Source: Pseudooceanicola sp.
Lineage (GTDB): Bacteria; Pseudomonadota; Alphaproteobacteria; Rhodobacterales; Rhodobacteraceae
Length of the DNA: 64,000 bases
Assembly: GCF_029213205.1 (NCBI RefSeq)
Contig: NZ_JARGNH010000006.1
Location: 62,001-126,000, forward strand
Direction of reading: 5' to 3'
The position numbers were made by a program, and so were the translations under genes. Numbering within the stretch: position 1 is the first letter of the stretch; each line of letters starts with the position of its first letter. The notes under the pieces are model-generated. The model made no database searches. It was not told the DNA's origin and was given only the letters and a program-made list of their open reading frames with translations. Below, in pieces: positions 1 through 8,389 of this stretch.

Positions 1-1
1 C

Positions 2-1084
2 ATCGCCTTGCACGCGTTGATGATTGCGGTGCTGGCCGGTGCGACGCTGGCGGTGCTGTTTCTGAGCGCGGGCGAGGCGATCTTTCGTTTGCTCGGCGGG
101 CGCGGCGCGATGCTGAGCCTGGCGCTGGCCTGGGGCGCGGTCTATTTTCCCGGCGCGGCGCTGGTCTGGCTGTCGCAAATCGCCTCGTCAGTGATCCGCG
201 GCACCGGCAATATGCTGCTGCCGGCGTTCAGCCTGGTGATGATCTCGATCCTCTCGGCCAGTTTTTCCGGCGCCTTTGCCCTGGGCTGGGGCCCGTTTCC
301 GGCGCTGGGCGTGCCAGGGCTGGCGCTGGGCTTCTTGACCGGTCATGGCGTCACCGCATTGGCGATCATGATCTATTTCGCCCGGGGTGGGCTGGGTTTT
401 TCGGTGTTCGTCAATCTGCGCCCGGCGCGGGCGTTCTTTGCGCCGATCCTCAAGGTGGCGCTGGTCGCCGCCCTATCGCCGGTGCAAACCATCCTCACCA
501 CCCTGGTGGTCACCGCCTTTGTCGCCCGGTACGGGGCCGAGGCGCTGGCCGGTTACGGGCTGGGCGCGCGGCTGGAGTTCCTGATGATCCCGGTCAGCTT
601 TGGCTTTGGTTCGGCCGCAACGGCAATGGTCGGAACCAATATCGGCGCCGGAAACATCGCCCGGGCCCGGCGCATCGCCTGGACCGCCGCCGGGATGGCT
701 GCCGCCTGTGTCGCGGTGATCGGCATCACCGCCGCGCTGGCGCCGAACCTGTGGCTGGGGCTGGTGCTCGAGACAAGCAGCGGCGGCGTGCATGAGGTCG
801 CCTTGGGCTATCTCAGGACCGTGGCGCCGTTCTACGGGTTTCTTGGCCTCGGCCTGGCACTTTACTTCGCTTCGCAGGGGGCAGGGCAGGTGATCTGGCC
901 GGTGCTGGCCGCCAGCGCCCGGCTGATGATCGTGGTGGCCGGTGGCCTTGCCGTGGTGGCCTTGGGCCTGCCGCTGTCCTGGCTCTATGCCGTCATCGCG
1001 CTGGCGATGCTTGGTTATGGTCTGCTGACCGCCCTGGCGGTGCTGAAGGCCAATTGGGCGCCGCCTCCGCCCAAGCCGGCATGA
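2..1084 (+). CDS. MATE-family multidrug efflux transporter, C-terminal part
   Basis: This is an inner-membrane exporter of the MATE (NorM/DinF-like) type, which extrudes cationic drugs or metabolites using an ion gradient. The frame is already open at the window edge, so the gene starts upstream; about 360 residues are visible against a usual length near 450. Alternating hydrophobic helices and small-residue loops run throughout. A helix ending in SSVIRGTGNMLLPA and a later FGSAATAMVGTNIGAG segment are typical of the two MATE half-domains. It ends with a proline-rich tail and TGA. The substrate cannot be inferred. Confidence 0.85.
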   Translation: MALHALMIAVLAGATLAVLFLSAGEAIFRLLGGRGAMLSLALAWGAVYFPGAALVWLSQIASSVIRGTGNMLLPAFSLVMISILSASFSGAFALGWGPFPALGVPGLALGFLTGHGVTALAIMIYFARGGLGFSVFVNLRPARAFFAPILKVALVAALSPVQTILTTLVVTAFVARYGAEALAGYGLGARLEFLMIPVSFGFGSAATAMVGTNIGAGNIARARRIAWTAAGMAAACVAVIGITAALAPNLWLGLVLETSSGGVHEVALGYLRTVAPFYGFLGLGLALYFASQGAGQVIWPVLAASARLMIVVAGGLAVVALGLPLSWLYAVIALAMLGYGLLTALAVLKANWAPPPPKPA

Positions 1085-1172
1085 GGTCTTCTCGGGGCGT
1101 TGGGATTGCATGCCTGGCCCGAACCGGTTACCGCCTTGAGAACAGAAAGAATTGTAGCGGAGACCACCAGTA

Positions 1173-1475
1173 ATGGCCGATCAGGATGATGAATATGTCT
1201 ATGACGAGGCAACCGGCGAATGGCGCCCGGCCTCGGAACTGGCTGCGGCAGAGGCAAGCAATCTGGTGGTGCGCGACTCCGCTGGGACCGAGCTGGCAGA
1301 TGGCGACTCCGTCACCCTGATCAAGGATCTGAAGGTGAAGGGCGCCAATCAGACCCTGAAACAGGGCAGCGTGATCAAGTCGATCCGGCTGACGGACAAC
1401 CCGGAAGAAATCGATTGCCGCCACAACAGCATCAAAGGGCTGGTGCTGCGCACCGAATTCGTGCGCAAGCGCTGA
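1173..1475 (+). CDS. PhnA/YjdM C-terminal domain protein without zinc ribbon
   Basis: This 100-residue protein matches the C-terminal PhnA domain, for example ELADGDSVTLIKDLKVKG near residues 40-57 and an EFVRKR end. Full-length YjdM/PhnA proteins carry an N-terminal zinc ribbon. Here the N-terminus is an acidic stretch (MADQDDEYVYDEATGEW) with no CxxC pair, so this is the domain alone. The historical name alkylphosphonate utilisation protein does not establish a function. The ATG at 1173 follows a GGAG about ten bases upstream. The gene stands alone downstream of the transporter. Confidence 0.75.
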   Translation: MADQDDEYVYDEATGEWRPASELAAAEASNLVVRDSAGTELADGDSVTLIKDLKVKGANQTLKQGSVIKSIRLTDNPEEIDCRHNSIKGLVLRTEFVRKR

Positions 1476-1487
1476 CCTGCCTGCCCA

Positions 1488-1790
1488 GATCAGCCGAACC
1501 AGCAGGTTGATCGGCCCGCGAAAGGCAAAGCCGTTCCAGACCACATCAGCGGCCTCGGCCAGTTCCGTATTCGGGAACCGGGCGAACAGCCGCAGCCGCA
1601 TGATGTCGGTCACCGCCCGGCGCGCCAGATCGGTGCCCTGGCAGAAACGTGGCCCATTGCCGAACCTCTGATGTGGTCGCCCTCGAAACGTCCGCCGTTC
1701 GGCCAGATCTCTTCGTCTCGATTGGCCGAAGCCGGGACACAGAGGCAGATCGGATCGGGGCCACCGGCAGAGCCTCGCCCAGGAATTGAT
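1488..1790 (-). pseudogene. Cytochrome P450 C-terminal remnant, frameshifted
   Basis: Reading the minus strand gives the last roughly 100 residues of a cytochrome P450 spread over three frames: LGEALPVAP near 1785-1755, then ICLCVPASANRDEEIWPNGG (1750-1691), then the haem-binding loop QRFGNGPRFCQG with the cysteine ligand (about 1670-1635) and a tail with a conserved RFP and RGPINLLVRL (to about 1491). Two frame changes separate these pieces. The N-terminal 300 or so residues, including the I-helix and ExxR motif, are missing. It abuts the convergent PhnA-like gene and is a relic. Confidence 0.82.
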
Positions 1791-1850
1791 ATGGGCAAAA
1801 ACGATATCAGATGAGACTTTCGCGGCGTGCGATCGGGGGGCCGCTGAAAC

Positions 1851-1880
1851 GAAAACCCCCGGGGCCATCGCCCCGGGGGT
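1851..1880 (-). terminator. Rho-independent terminator of rpsU
   Basis: Arms at 1855-1865 and 1870-1880 pair perfectly (11 bp, core CCCCCGGGGC) around a four-base loop. On the minus strand the stem is followed by TTTT. It lies just beyond the rpsU stop codon. Confidence 0.85.
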
Positions 1881-1913
1881 CATCAAAACTTGAAGTCTGT
1901 CCTAAGGAAGCCC

Positions 1914-2120
1914 TCAGAGCATGCCTTCGCGTTGCGCCTTTTTGCGCGCCAGCTTGCGGGCACGGCGAATCGCTTCGGCTTTCTCGCGCGCTTTTTTCTC
2001 GGAGGGTTTCTCGAAATGTTGCTTGAGCTTCATTTCCCGAAACACGCCTTCGCGCTGGAGCTTTTTCTTCAGAGCGCGGAGCGCCTGATCGACATTGTTG
2101 TCGCGAACAGAGACCTGCAT
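1914..2120 (-). CDS. rpsU: 30S ribosomal protein S21
   Basis: This 68-residue basic protein matches bacterial S21: [20 protein letters not shown] at the N-terminus and a lysine/arginine-rich [17 protein letters not shown] end. S21 binds late to the 30S platform near the mRNA exit and helps initiation. The length is normal for alphaproteobacteria. The gene is monocistronic with its own terminator. A short inverted repeat (GGCGCT, five bases, AGCGCC) sits about 50 bases upstream of the start, around 2171-2187. Confidence 0.95.
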   Translation of the reverse strand: MQVSVRDNNVDQALRALKKKLQREGVFREMKLKQHFEKPSEKKAREKAEAIRRARKLARKKAQREGML

Positions 2121-2230
2121 GTGGTTGTCACCACCTTCCTAGGTTAGAGTTGCAATAGTCTGCAGGAGGTGGCGCTATAGCAGCGCCTGAAATAATTGTC
2201 CAGCAGATCGGACCGAGATATGAGGCCGCG

Positions 2231-2920
2231 ATGAGTGATCAATCGACCCCCGCCAAACCCGCAGCCGAGGCGCTGCTCGACGCCGCGTTGTCGCATGTGC
2301 CGTTTGACGGCTGGTGCGACGCCACCTTTCAGGCGGCGGCAGCAGATGCCGGTGTCGATCCCGGCCTGGCCCGGGCGCTGTTTCCGCGCGGCGCGGTCGA
2401 CCTGGCGTTGGCCTTTCATGCCCGTGGCGATGCGGTGATGCTGGCGCGGTTGGCTGAACGCGACCTTGCCGATCTGCGGTTCCGCGACCGGGTCGCGCTG
2501 GCGGTGCGGCTGCGGCTTGAGGCGGTCGAGGACAAGGAATTGGTGCGCCGTGGCATGACATTGTTTGCGATGCCGCAGCATGCCGGTGACGGCGCCCGCG
2601 CGGTCTGGGGCACCGTCGACACGATCTGGACGGCGCTGGGCGATAGTTCGGATGATGTGAACTGGTATACGAAACGCGCCAGCCTCAGCGGCGTTTATGG
2701 CTCGGTCCTGCTCTATTGGCTGGGCGATGACAGCCCGGGCCATCAGGCCACCTGGGAGTTTCTCGACCGGCGCATAAACGATGTGATGCAGATCGAAAAA
2801 TTCAAGGCGCAGCTGCGCGACAACAAGCTGGCCGCGACGCTTCTGGCCGGGCCGCTGGCTGTGCTGGGGCAGATCCGGGCGCCGCGCGGCAAAGGCGGGT
2901 TGCCGGGCCGGACCGGCTGA
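2231..2920 (+). CDS. COQ9-family ubiquinone biosynthesis protein
   Basis: This 229-residue protein resembles COQ9, a lipid-binding accessory factor for the ubiquinone hydroxylase step. Its fold is TetR-like but it does not act as a regulator. Supporting segments are the N-terminal helical region (FQAAAADAGVDPGLARALFP), the aromatic patch with VWGTVDTIWTALGDSSDD and DVNWYTKRASLSGVYGSVLL, and the WEFLDRRINDVMQIEKFK end, all typical of the family. It is divergent from rpsU and may be co-transcribed with the next gene (27-base gap). Confidence 0.88.
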   Translation: MSDQSTPAKPAAEALLDAALSHVPFDGWCDATFQAAAADAGVDPGLARALFPRGAVDLALAFHARGDAVMLARLAERDLADLRFRDRVALAVRLRLEAVEDKELVRRGMTLFAMPQHAGDGARAVWGTVDTIWTALGDSSDDVNWYTKRASLSGVYGSVLLYWLGDDSPGHQATWEFLDRRINDVMQIEKFKAQLRDNKLAATLLAGPLAVLGQIRAPRGKGGLPGRTG

Positions 2921-2947
2921 ACCACCAGTTTCACAAAGGATGGGGTC

Positions 2948-3793
2948 ATGCGCCTTAAGGGTGTGCGCCGCAGCAAGAATGTCGAAGATCGCCGCAAGAT
3001 GCGTGGCGGCGGCGCCGGGATCGGTGGGCTGGGCGTTGGCGGCGTGCTGCTGGTGCTGGCCATCGGCTATTTCACCGGGGTCGATGTCACCCCGTTCCTG
3101 ACCGACAGCGGCGGCACCGCCGGCGCCCAGGTCGAGGTCGAATTGACCCCGGAAGAGGAGCGCGCCGCCGATTTCACCCTGCGGGTGCTGGCGACCACCG
3201 AAACACTCTGGGGGCAGGTGCTGCCGGATCAGGCCGGGATCCGCTATGCTCCGCCGGTGCTGGTGCTCTATTCCGGGGTCACGCAGAGCCCTTGCGGCGA
3301 CGCCTCGGGCGCCACCGGGCCATTCTATTGTCCGGCGGACAAACGCGCCTATCTCGACACGGCGTTCTTTGCCACCCTGGCCCAACGTCTGGGCGCAAAA
3401 GGCGATTTCGCCGCCGCCTATGTGGTGGCGCATGAGGTCGCGCATCATGTGCAGAACGAGCTGGGCATTCTCGGCCAGGTGCATGAGGCGCGCCAGAGCG
3501 CCAGTGAAGGCGATGCCAACGCCCTGACCGTGCGTCTGGAACTGCAGGCCGATTGCCTGTCCGGAGTCTGGGCTTCGGGTGTCGACGGGATGCTGGAACC
3601 CGGCGATATCGAAGAGGCGCTGAATGCCGCCCGCCAGATCGGCGACGACACCCTGCAACGCAATGCCGGGCGGGTGCCGCAGCCACATACCTTTACCCAT
3701 GGCACCAGTGCGCAGCGTGCGGGGTGGTTCACCAAGGGCTATGACAGCGGCCAGATCAGCGCCTGCGACACCTTCGCGGCCAAGCGGCTCTGA
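2948..3793 (+). CDS. ypfJ: YpfJ-family neutral zinc metallopeptidase
   Basis: This is a 281-residue predicted membrane-anchored zinc peptidase. The N-terminus is basic (KGVRRSKNVEDRR), followed by a glycine-rich stretch and a single transmembrane segment around residues 25-43. The zinc site HEVAHH is at residues 162-167, and a glutamate-rich downstream helix carries ELQADCLSGVWA. Two cysteines flank a GATGPFYCP loop. Length and order agree with the YpfJ/KPN_02809 family, whose substrate is unknown. An AAAGGA lies upstream of the ATG. Confidence 0.9.
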   Translation: MRLKGVRRSKNVEDRRKMRGGGAGIGGLGVGGVLLVLAIGYFTGVDVTPFLTDSGGTAGAQVEVELTPEEERAADFTLRVLATTETLWGQVLPDQAGIRYAPPVLVLYSGVTQSPCGDASGATGPFYCPADKRAYLDTAFFATLAQRLGAKGDFAAAYVVAHEVAHHVQNELGILGQVHEARQSASEGDANALTVRLELQADCLSGVWASGVDGMLEPGDIEEALNAARQIGDDTLQRNAGRVPQPHTFTHGTSAQRAGWFTKGYDSGQISACDTFAAKRL

Positions 3794-3880
3794 CAGCCGT
3801 GTCGCCGACGAAGCCAACTGGCTGGGTTCTGGCGCTGATCCTCTGGGCATAGCTGTCGCCCCCCTGGACCTGGCCTGTTC

Positions 3881-4930
3881 TTACACGTCGTCGCTGGTCT
3901 TGCTCCGCCGCCCGGCCGCCTGGGTGCGGTTGTAATGACGTGACAACCGCTTGTCGCGGGCCCGCCCCTCGGCGACCGAGGCGCTGGCCTGACGATCCTC
4001 GGCCTTCAGCTTGCGCCAGCGGGTCAGCCGTGCCGGGTCGAGATCGCCTGCCGCAATCGCCGCCTGCACCGCACAGCCCGGTTCGCCCTCATGGGCGCAG
4101 TCGCGGAACCGGCAGGTTTCGGCCAGTTCGGTGATTTCGGAAAACACCGCGTCGATGCCCATCGCCGCGTCAAACACCCCCATTTCCCGCATCCCCGGCG
4201 TGTCGATCAGCCAGCCGCCCGCCAGACAGCGGTGCAGCGCGCGCGCCGTCGTGGTGTGGCGCCCGCGCGCGTCATCCTCGCGGATCGCGCCGGTGGCGGT
4301 GTCGATGCCGCAGAGCGCATTGGTCAGGGTGGATTTGCCGGTGCCCGACATGCCGATCAGCGCCACGGTCTTGCCCGGCCCGCAATGATGGGTCAATTGC
4401 GCGGCGGCCGCGTCGGATTTGGCGTTCAGGGCGATGACCTCGATATCCCGCGCGGCGCTGCGGGCCTGTTCAACATAAGGGTCCGGGTCGGCCAGATCGG
4501 CCTTGGTCAGCAGGATCACCGGTTCAACCCCGGCCTCATAGGCCAGCGCCAGCGCCCGTTCGAGCCGCGGCAGGTTGAAATCGTCATTGCAAGAGGTGGT
4601 GACGAACAAAGTGTCGATATTTGCGGCGATCAGCTGTGCCCTTGCCTCGGGGCCAGAGGCGCGGCGGGTCATTTCGGTCTTGCGATCCAGCCGCCGCACC
4701 ACCCGGCTGCCCTCGGCCAGAACCCAGTCGCCGACCGCGTAATCCCCGGCCGAGGCATCGCCGGGAAAGACCAGGCTCAGCGGTCCAGCCTCGGTCAGGG
4801 CGGTGACCCGGTCGCGCATCACCTCGGACACCCGGGCGGGGGTCTGGCTTTCCAGCTCGTCCAGATCAAGTTGCGACAGGAAATAGTTCGACCAGCCGAG
4901 GTCGCGCAGGCTGAGCGGGTCGTTGGTCAT
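3881..4930 (-). CDS. rsgA: Ribosome small-subunit-dependent GTPase A
   Basis: RsgA is a circularly permuted GTPase that helps 30S maturation. Over 349 residues it has an N-terminal OB-fold region, then the G4 motif TKAD (142-145), the P-loop GMSGTGKST (193-201), and the G3 motif DTPG (243-246). The C-terminal zinc site has C273, C278, H280 and C286. The permuted order G4-G1-G3 identifies the family. The C-terminus is basic, as expected for RNA contact. The gene is followed by no obvious terminator and converges with ypfJ. Confidence 0.95.
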   Translation of the reverse strand: MTNDPLSLRDLGWSNYFLSQLDLDELESQTPARVSEVMRDRVTALTEAGPLSLVFPGDASAGDYAVGDWVLAEGSRVVRRLDRKTEMTRRASGPEARAQLIAANIDTLFVTTSCNDDFNLPRLERALALAYEAGVEPVILLTKADLADPDPYVEQARSAARDIEVIALNAKSDAAAAQLTHHCGPGKTVALIGMSGTGKSTLTNALCGIDTATGAIREDDARGRHTTTARALHRCLAGGWLIDTPGMREMGVFDAAMGIDAVFSEITELAETCRFRDCAHEGEPGCAVQAAIAAGDLDPARLTRWRKLKAEDRQASASVAEGRARDKRLSRHYNRTQAAGRRSKTSDDV

Positions 4931-5100
4931 TGGAGTAAGGGGTGCGCGCAGATCATGGCGGTCAATTTAGCGCCATGGCCGGGCCCGGGGCAATGGATCT
5001 TCGATCCAGGCGCGCATTCTTGTTGAGCGGTGTGGGGCGGCACTTGAAGGCGCTGGCCCGATTCCGCAGATCGCCGGGCGATCCGCTCTGTCGGGCGGCA

Positions 5101-5121
5101 GGTTTCCGCTTGGCGGAAACC
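5101..5121. other. Perfect 9-bp stem-loop beside the SRP RNA
   Basis: GGTTTCCGC and GCGGAAACC pair perfectly over a three-base loop. Neither side has a U-tract, so it is not a standard intrinsic terminator. It lies just beyond the 3' end of the SRP RNA and could be part of its 3' processing or termination signal. Confidence 0.5.
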
Positions 5122-5128
5122 CTGGGGT

Positions 5129-5222
5129 GAGAGGCTGGACAACGACCCAAGCGGGGCTCGTTACGGCTGCTTCCTTCCGGATCTGACCGGGTTGGCGAGG
5201 TGCCTGCCCGCGCCAACCTCTC
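5129..5222 (-). ncRNA. ffs: Signal recognition particle RNA (4.5S type)
   Basis: On the minus strand the RNA has the universal SRP core: GGTCAGATCCGGAAGGAAGC followed by AGCC, the Ffh-binding asymmetric loop and GGAA tetraloop. The ends GAGAGGTTGG (5222-5213) and CCAGCCTCTC (5138-5129) pair to close a single rod-like helix of about 94 nt. The RNA scaffolds Ffh for co-translational membrane targeting. Its position beside dnaX is common in this bacterial group. The exact ends are inferred from the closing helix. Confidence 0.92.
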
Positions 5223-5333
5223 AATCGGTGATATAGGGCGGCAGACCGGCGATGGCAAGTCATCGGCGGTGCCGTTGCGCTGGACCTCGCGCGTCCCGAC
5301 GATTAGGTTGACGCGGATCAGCACGGGGACCCA

Positions 5334-7100
5334 ATGAGCACCACCGAAACGCCCGCCTATCAGGTGCTGGCCCGGAAATACCGGCCTGAAACCTTTGTCG
5401 ATCTTGTCGGCCAGGATGCGATGGTGCGCACCCTGAAAAACGCCTTCAAGGCCGATCGGATTGCGCAGGCCTTCATCATGACCGGGATTCGCGGCACCGG
5501 TAAGACCACCACCGCGCGGATCATCGCCAAGGGGATGAACTGCATCGGTGTCGACGGCCAGGGCGGCCCGACCACCGATCCCTGCGGGCAATGCGAAAAC
5601 TGCGTGGCGATCATGGAAGGCCGCCATGTCGATGTGCTGGAAATGGACGCCGCCTCGCACACCGGGGTCGGCGACATTCGCGAGATCATCGATTCGGTGC
5701 ATTACCGCGCCGCCTCGGCCCGCTACAAGATCTACATCATCGACGAAGTGCACATGCTCAGCACCAGCGCCTTCAATGCGCTGCTGAAGACGCTTGAGGA
5801 ACCGCCGGCGCATGTGAAGTTCATCTTTGCCACCACCGAGATCCGCAAGGTGCCGGTCACCGTGCTGTCGCGCTGCCAGCGCTTTGATCTGCGCCGGATC
5901 GAGCCCGAGGTGATGATCGCGATGCTGCGCCGCATCGCCGATGCCGAAAACGCGACGATCACCGATGATGCGTTGTCGCTGATCACCCGCGCCGCCGAAG
6001 GCTCCGCCCGCGATGCCACCTCGCTGCTGGATCAGGCGATCAGCCACGGTGCCGGCGAAACCACCGCCGATCAGATTCGCGCGATGCTGGGTCTGGCCGA
6101 CCGGGGCCGGGTGCTCGACCTGTTCGAGATGGTGATGCGCGGCGACGCGGCGGCCGCGCTGCACGAATTGTCATCGCAATATGCCGAAGGCGCCGATCCG
6201 ATGGCGGTGCTGCGGGATCTGGCCGAGATCACCCATTGGATTTCGGTGGTTCAGATCACCCCCGAGGCGGCGGATGATCCGACCATTGGCCCGGATGAAC
6301 GGGCGCGCGGTCAGGATCTGGCAACGCGCCTGCCGATGCGGGTGCTGACCCGGATGTGGCAGATGCTGCTGAAAGCGCTGGAAGAGGTCGCCGCCGCGCC
6401 GAATGCGATGATGGCCGCCGAGATGGCGGTGATCCGGCTGACCCATGTCGCCGATCTGCCCAGCCCCGAGGATCTGGTCCGCCGCTTGCAGGACACGCCA
6501 CCCCCGCCGGGGCCTGGCGGCGGCAATGCGGGATCCGGCGGCGGCGGGTCGGCCTCTGCTGGCCGAACCGCCATGGCGCCCGCCGCCAGCGCCAGCACCG
6601 GCGCCCCGATCGCCCAGCACCACAGCGCTGGCGCGGCCCAGGCGCTGGCTGTCGATCAGGCACTGGCTCGGTTTCCCACATTCGACCATGTGCTTGAACT
6701 GGTCCGTGCCAATCGTGACGTCAAGCTGCTGGTCGAGCTGGAAACCACCCTGCGCCTGGTCGCCTACCAGCCCGGTCGCATCGAATTCGTTCCCACCCAG
6801 GCGGCGCCGCCGGATCTGGCGCAGCGGCTGGGCCAGCGGCTGCAGCTCTGGACCGGCAACCGCTGGGCGATCAGCGTGGTCAATGAGGGCGGCGCAGAAA
6901 CCATTGCCGAACGGCGCGACGCCAAGGCGCGGGCGCTGAGAACCCAGGCCGAGGATCATCCGATGGTGCAGGCGGTGCTGTCGGCCTTTCCCAAGGCCGA
7001 GATCGTCAGCATCCGCACCGCTGCGGATATCGCCGCCGAGGCTGAGGCCGAGGCCCTGCCCGAGGTCGAGGACGAATGGGATCCGTTTGAAGAAGACTGA
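5334..7100 (+). CDS. dnaX: DNA polymerase III subunit gamma/tau
   Basis: DnaX is the clamp-loader ATPase, 588 residues here. It has YRPETFVDLVGQD near the N-terminus, the Walker A GIRGTGKTTT (51-60), a zinc module with C70, C84, C87 and C90, and DEVH (137-140). The arginine-finger sensor FATTEIRKVPVTVLSRCQRF follows. A glycine/proline/alanine linker (about 385-430) separates the AAA+ part from the tau-like C-terminal region, and the tail is acidic (EVEDEWDPFEED). I saw no obvious slippery site for a short gamma form. It leads a dnaX-ybaB-recR recombination/replication operon. Confidence 0.95.
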   Translation: MSTTETPAYQVLARKYRPETFVDLVGQDAMVRTLKNAFKADRIAQAFIMTGIRGTGKTTTARIIAKGMNCIGVDGQGGPTTDPCGQCENCVAIMEGRHVDVLEMDAASHTGVGDIREIIDSVHYRAASARYKIYIIDEVHMLSTSAFNALLKTLEEPPAHVKFIFATTEIRKVPVTVLSRCQRFDLRRIEPEVMIAMLRRIADAENATITDDALSLITRAAEGSARDATSLLDQAISHGAGETTADQIRAMLGLADRGRVLDLFEMVMRGDAAAALHELSSQYAEGADPMAVLRDLAEITHWISVVQITPEAADDPTIGPDERARGQDLATRLPMRVLTRMWQMLLKALEEVAAAPNAMMAAEMAVIRLTHVADLPSPEDLVRRLQDTPPPPGPGGGNAGSGGGGSASAGRTAMAPAASASTGAPIAQHHSAGAAQALAVDQALARFPTFDHVLELVRANRDVKLLVELETTLRLVAYQPGRIEFVPTQAAPPDLAQRLGQRLQLWTGNRWAISVVNEGGAETIAERRDAKARALRTQAEDHPMVQAVLSAFPKAEIVSIRTAADIAAEAEAEALPEVEDEWDPFEED

Positions 7101-7190
7101 TCCGGCTTGATTGTTTGCCACGGCGCCGCCATGTGCGGCAGAGAAATTGAATCGGCGGCGATCCCGCCGCAACGTGACAGGAGAGACACC

Positions 7191-7535
7191 ATGTTCAAAG
7201 GCCTCGGACAGATGGGCGACATGGCCAATATGCTGAAATCCGCACAGGAATTGCAGCAAAAGATGGCCGATTTGCAAGAGCAGATGCGCGAGATGATCGT
7301 CGAGGGCAGCTCGGGTGCCGGGCTGGTCAAGGCAACCTGCACCGCCAAGGGCGAATTGCGCGGGCTGGATATCGACCCGTCGATCTTCAACCCGGAGGAA
7401 AAGGAAGTGGTCGAGGATCTGATCCTCGCCGCGATCAAGGACGCACAGACCAAGGCCAGCCAGAAATCCCAGGACGAGATGAACGCCCTGACCGAAGGCA
7501 TGGGCCTGCCCAAGGACATCAAGTTTCCGTTCTGA
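7191..7535 (+). CDS. YbaB/EbfC nucleoid-associated protein
   Basis: A 114-residue protein of the YbaB/EbfC family, dimeric DNA-binding proteins usually encoded between dnaX and recR. The N-terminal heptad-rich helix (MLKSAQELQQKMADLQEQM) and the following GLVKATCTAKGELRGLDID strand region are characteristic. AGGAGA lies eight bases before the ATG. Its TGA overlaps the ATG of the following small frame (TGATG), implying translational coupling. Confidence 0.92.
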   Translation: MFKGLGQMGDMANMLKSAQELQQKMADLQEQMREMIVEGSSGAGLVKATCTAKGELRGLDIDPSIFNPEEKEVVEDLILAAIKDAQTKASQKSQDEMNALTEGMGLPKDIKFPF

Positions 7536-7666
7536 TGGGGCTGTTTCTGTTCTCTGCTGAACAGGCCGCCGCGCTTGGGCGGGCAGGGGTGGCACGGGTG
7601 ATCTTCGGGGCATGGCTGGTGTGGGTCGTGGTGACCGTGCTGCCGTTCGTCGGGGGCATTCTATGA
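7535..7666 (+). CDS. 43-aa predicted single-pass membrane protein, function unknown
   Basis: A short frame fills the gap between ybaB and recR exactly. Its ATG overlaps the ybaB stop (TGATG) and its TGA overlaps the recR ATG (ATGA). The peptide begins [18 protein letters not shown] and continues into a hydrophobic helix [20 protein letters not shown] (about residues 22-41). Coupling on both sides argues that it is translated, and the composition is that of a membrane peptide. No family is recognised. Alternatively it is just a coupling relay that keeps ribosomes moving into recR. Confidence 0.6.
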   Translation: MGLFLFSAEQAAALGRAGVARVIFGAWLVWVVVTVLPFVGGIL

Positions 7667-8256
7667 GTTCGACCCGCGACATCGACGATCTGATCGAGAT
7701 GATGGCCCGGCTGCCCGGCCTCGGACCGCGCTCGGCCCGGCGCGCGGTGCTACACATGATCCGCAAAAAGGCGCTGGTGCTGAACCCGCTGACTGCTCTG
7801 TTGCAGCGGGTCGGCGCCAATGTGCGGGAATGCGTCACCTGCGGCAATCTCGGCTCGGCTGACCTCTGCGACCTCTGCGCCAACGAAAAACGCGCCATCG
7901 GTGAACTCTGCGTGGTCGAAGATGTCGCGGACCTCTGGGCGATGGAGCGTGGCGGCGCTTTTCGCGGTCGCTATCATGTGCTTGGCGGCACCCTGTCGGC
8001 GCTGGCCGCCATCGGCCCCGATGAGTTGCGCATTCCAAAGCTGATCCAACGGGTTGCCGAAGAAAACATCAGCGAGGTGATCCTCGCCCTCAACGCCACC
8101 GTCGACGGCCAGACCACCGCCCATTACATCGCCGACCAGCTTGACGGTCAGGTGCGGCTGACCTCGCTGGCCCAGGGCGTGCCGATCGGGGGGGAATTGG
8201 ATTACCTCGACGACGGCACCATCTCGGCCGCTCTGAAAGCCCGCAAGACAATTTGA
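7663..8256 (+). CDS. recR: Recombination mediator RecR
   Basis: RecR works with RecF/RecO to load RecA at gaps. The start chosen is the ATG at 7663, giving 197 residues, the family's usual length; upstream in-frame starts would add a non-homologous tail. It has a helix-hairpin-helix ([17 protein letters not shown]), a zinc finger with C57, C60, C69 and C72, and a Toprim domain starting [13 protein letters not shown]. The conserved [20 protein letters not shown] ends the protein. It is the last gene of the dnaX operon. Confidence 0.95.
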   Translation: MSSTRDIDDLIEMMARLPGLGPRSARRAVLHMIRKKALVLNPLTALLQRVGANVRECVTCGNLGSADLCDLCANEKRAIGELCVVEDVADLWAMERGGAFRGRYHVLGGTLSALAAIGPDELRIPKLIQRVAEENISEVILALNATVDGQTTAHYIADQLDGQVRLTSLAQGVPIGGELDYLDDGTISAALKARKTI

Positions 8257-8272
8257 CTAAAATTGTCCCCCG

Positions 8273-8341
8273 CTTCCTCTGGTCCAAAATATCCTCTGGG
8301 GTGAATTGGGCCAAAGGCCCAAGAGGGGGCAGACAGCCCCC
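8273..8341 (-). repeat. Dispersed palindromic repeat, copy 1
   Basis: On the minus strand this unit reads as a GGGGGCTGTCTGCCCCC palindrome, then a GGGCC/GGCCC palindrome, then GAGGATATTTTGGACCAGAG ending in GAAG. It closely matches the copies at 33772 and 35317. It lies between convergent recR and the FAD oxidoreductase. Confidence 0.8.
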
Positions 8342-8389
8342 TACAGACCGGCCCGCTATAGCCCGGCCCCCTCAAACAGACCGGCCCCC

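Noticed and set aside
5101-5121. Intrinsic terminator for the SRP RNA
   Set aside because: The hairpin is perfect but has no U-tract on either strand, so it is recorded as a stem-loop only.
8247-8267. GACAATTT/AAATTGTC inverted repeat over the recR stop as a terminator
   Set aside because: The stem is AT-rich with no T-run after it on either strand, so termination is not supported.
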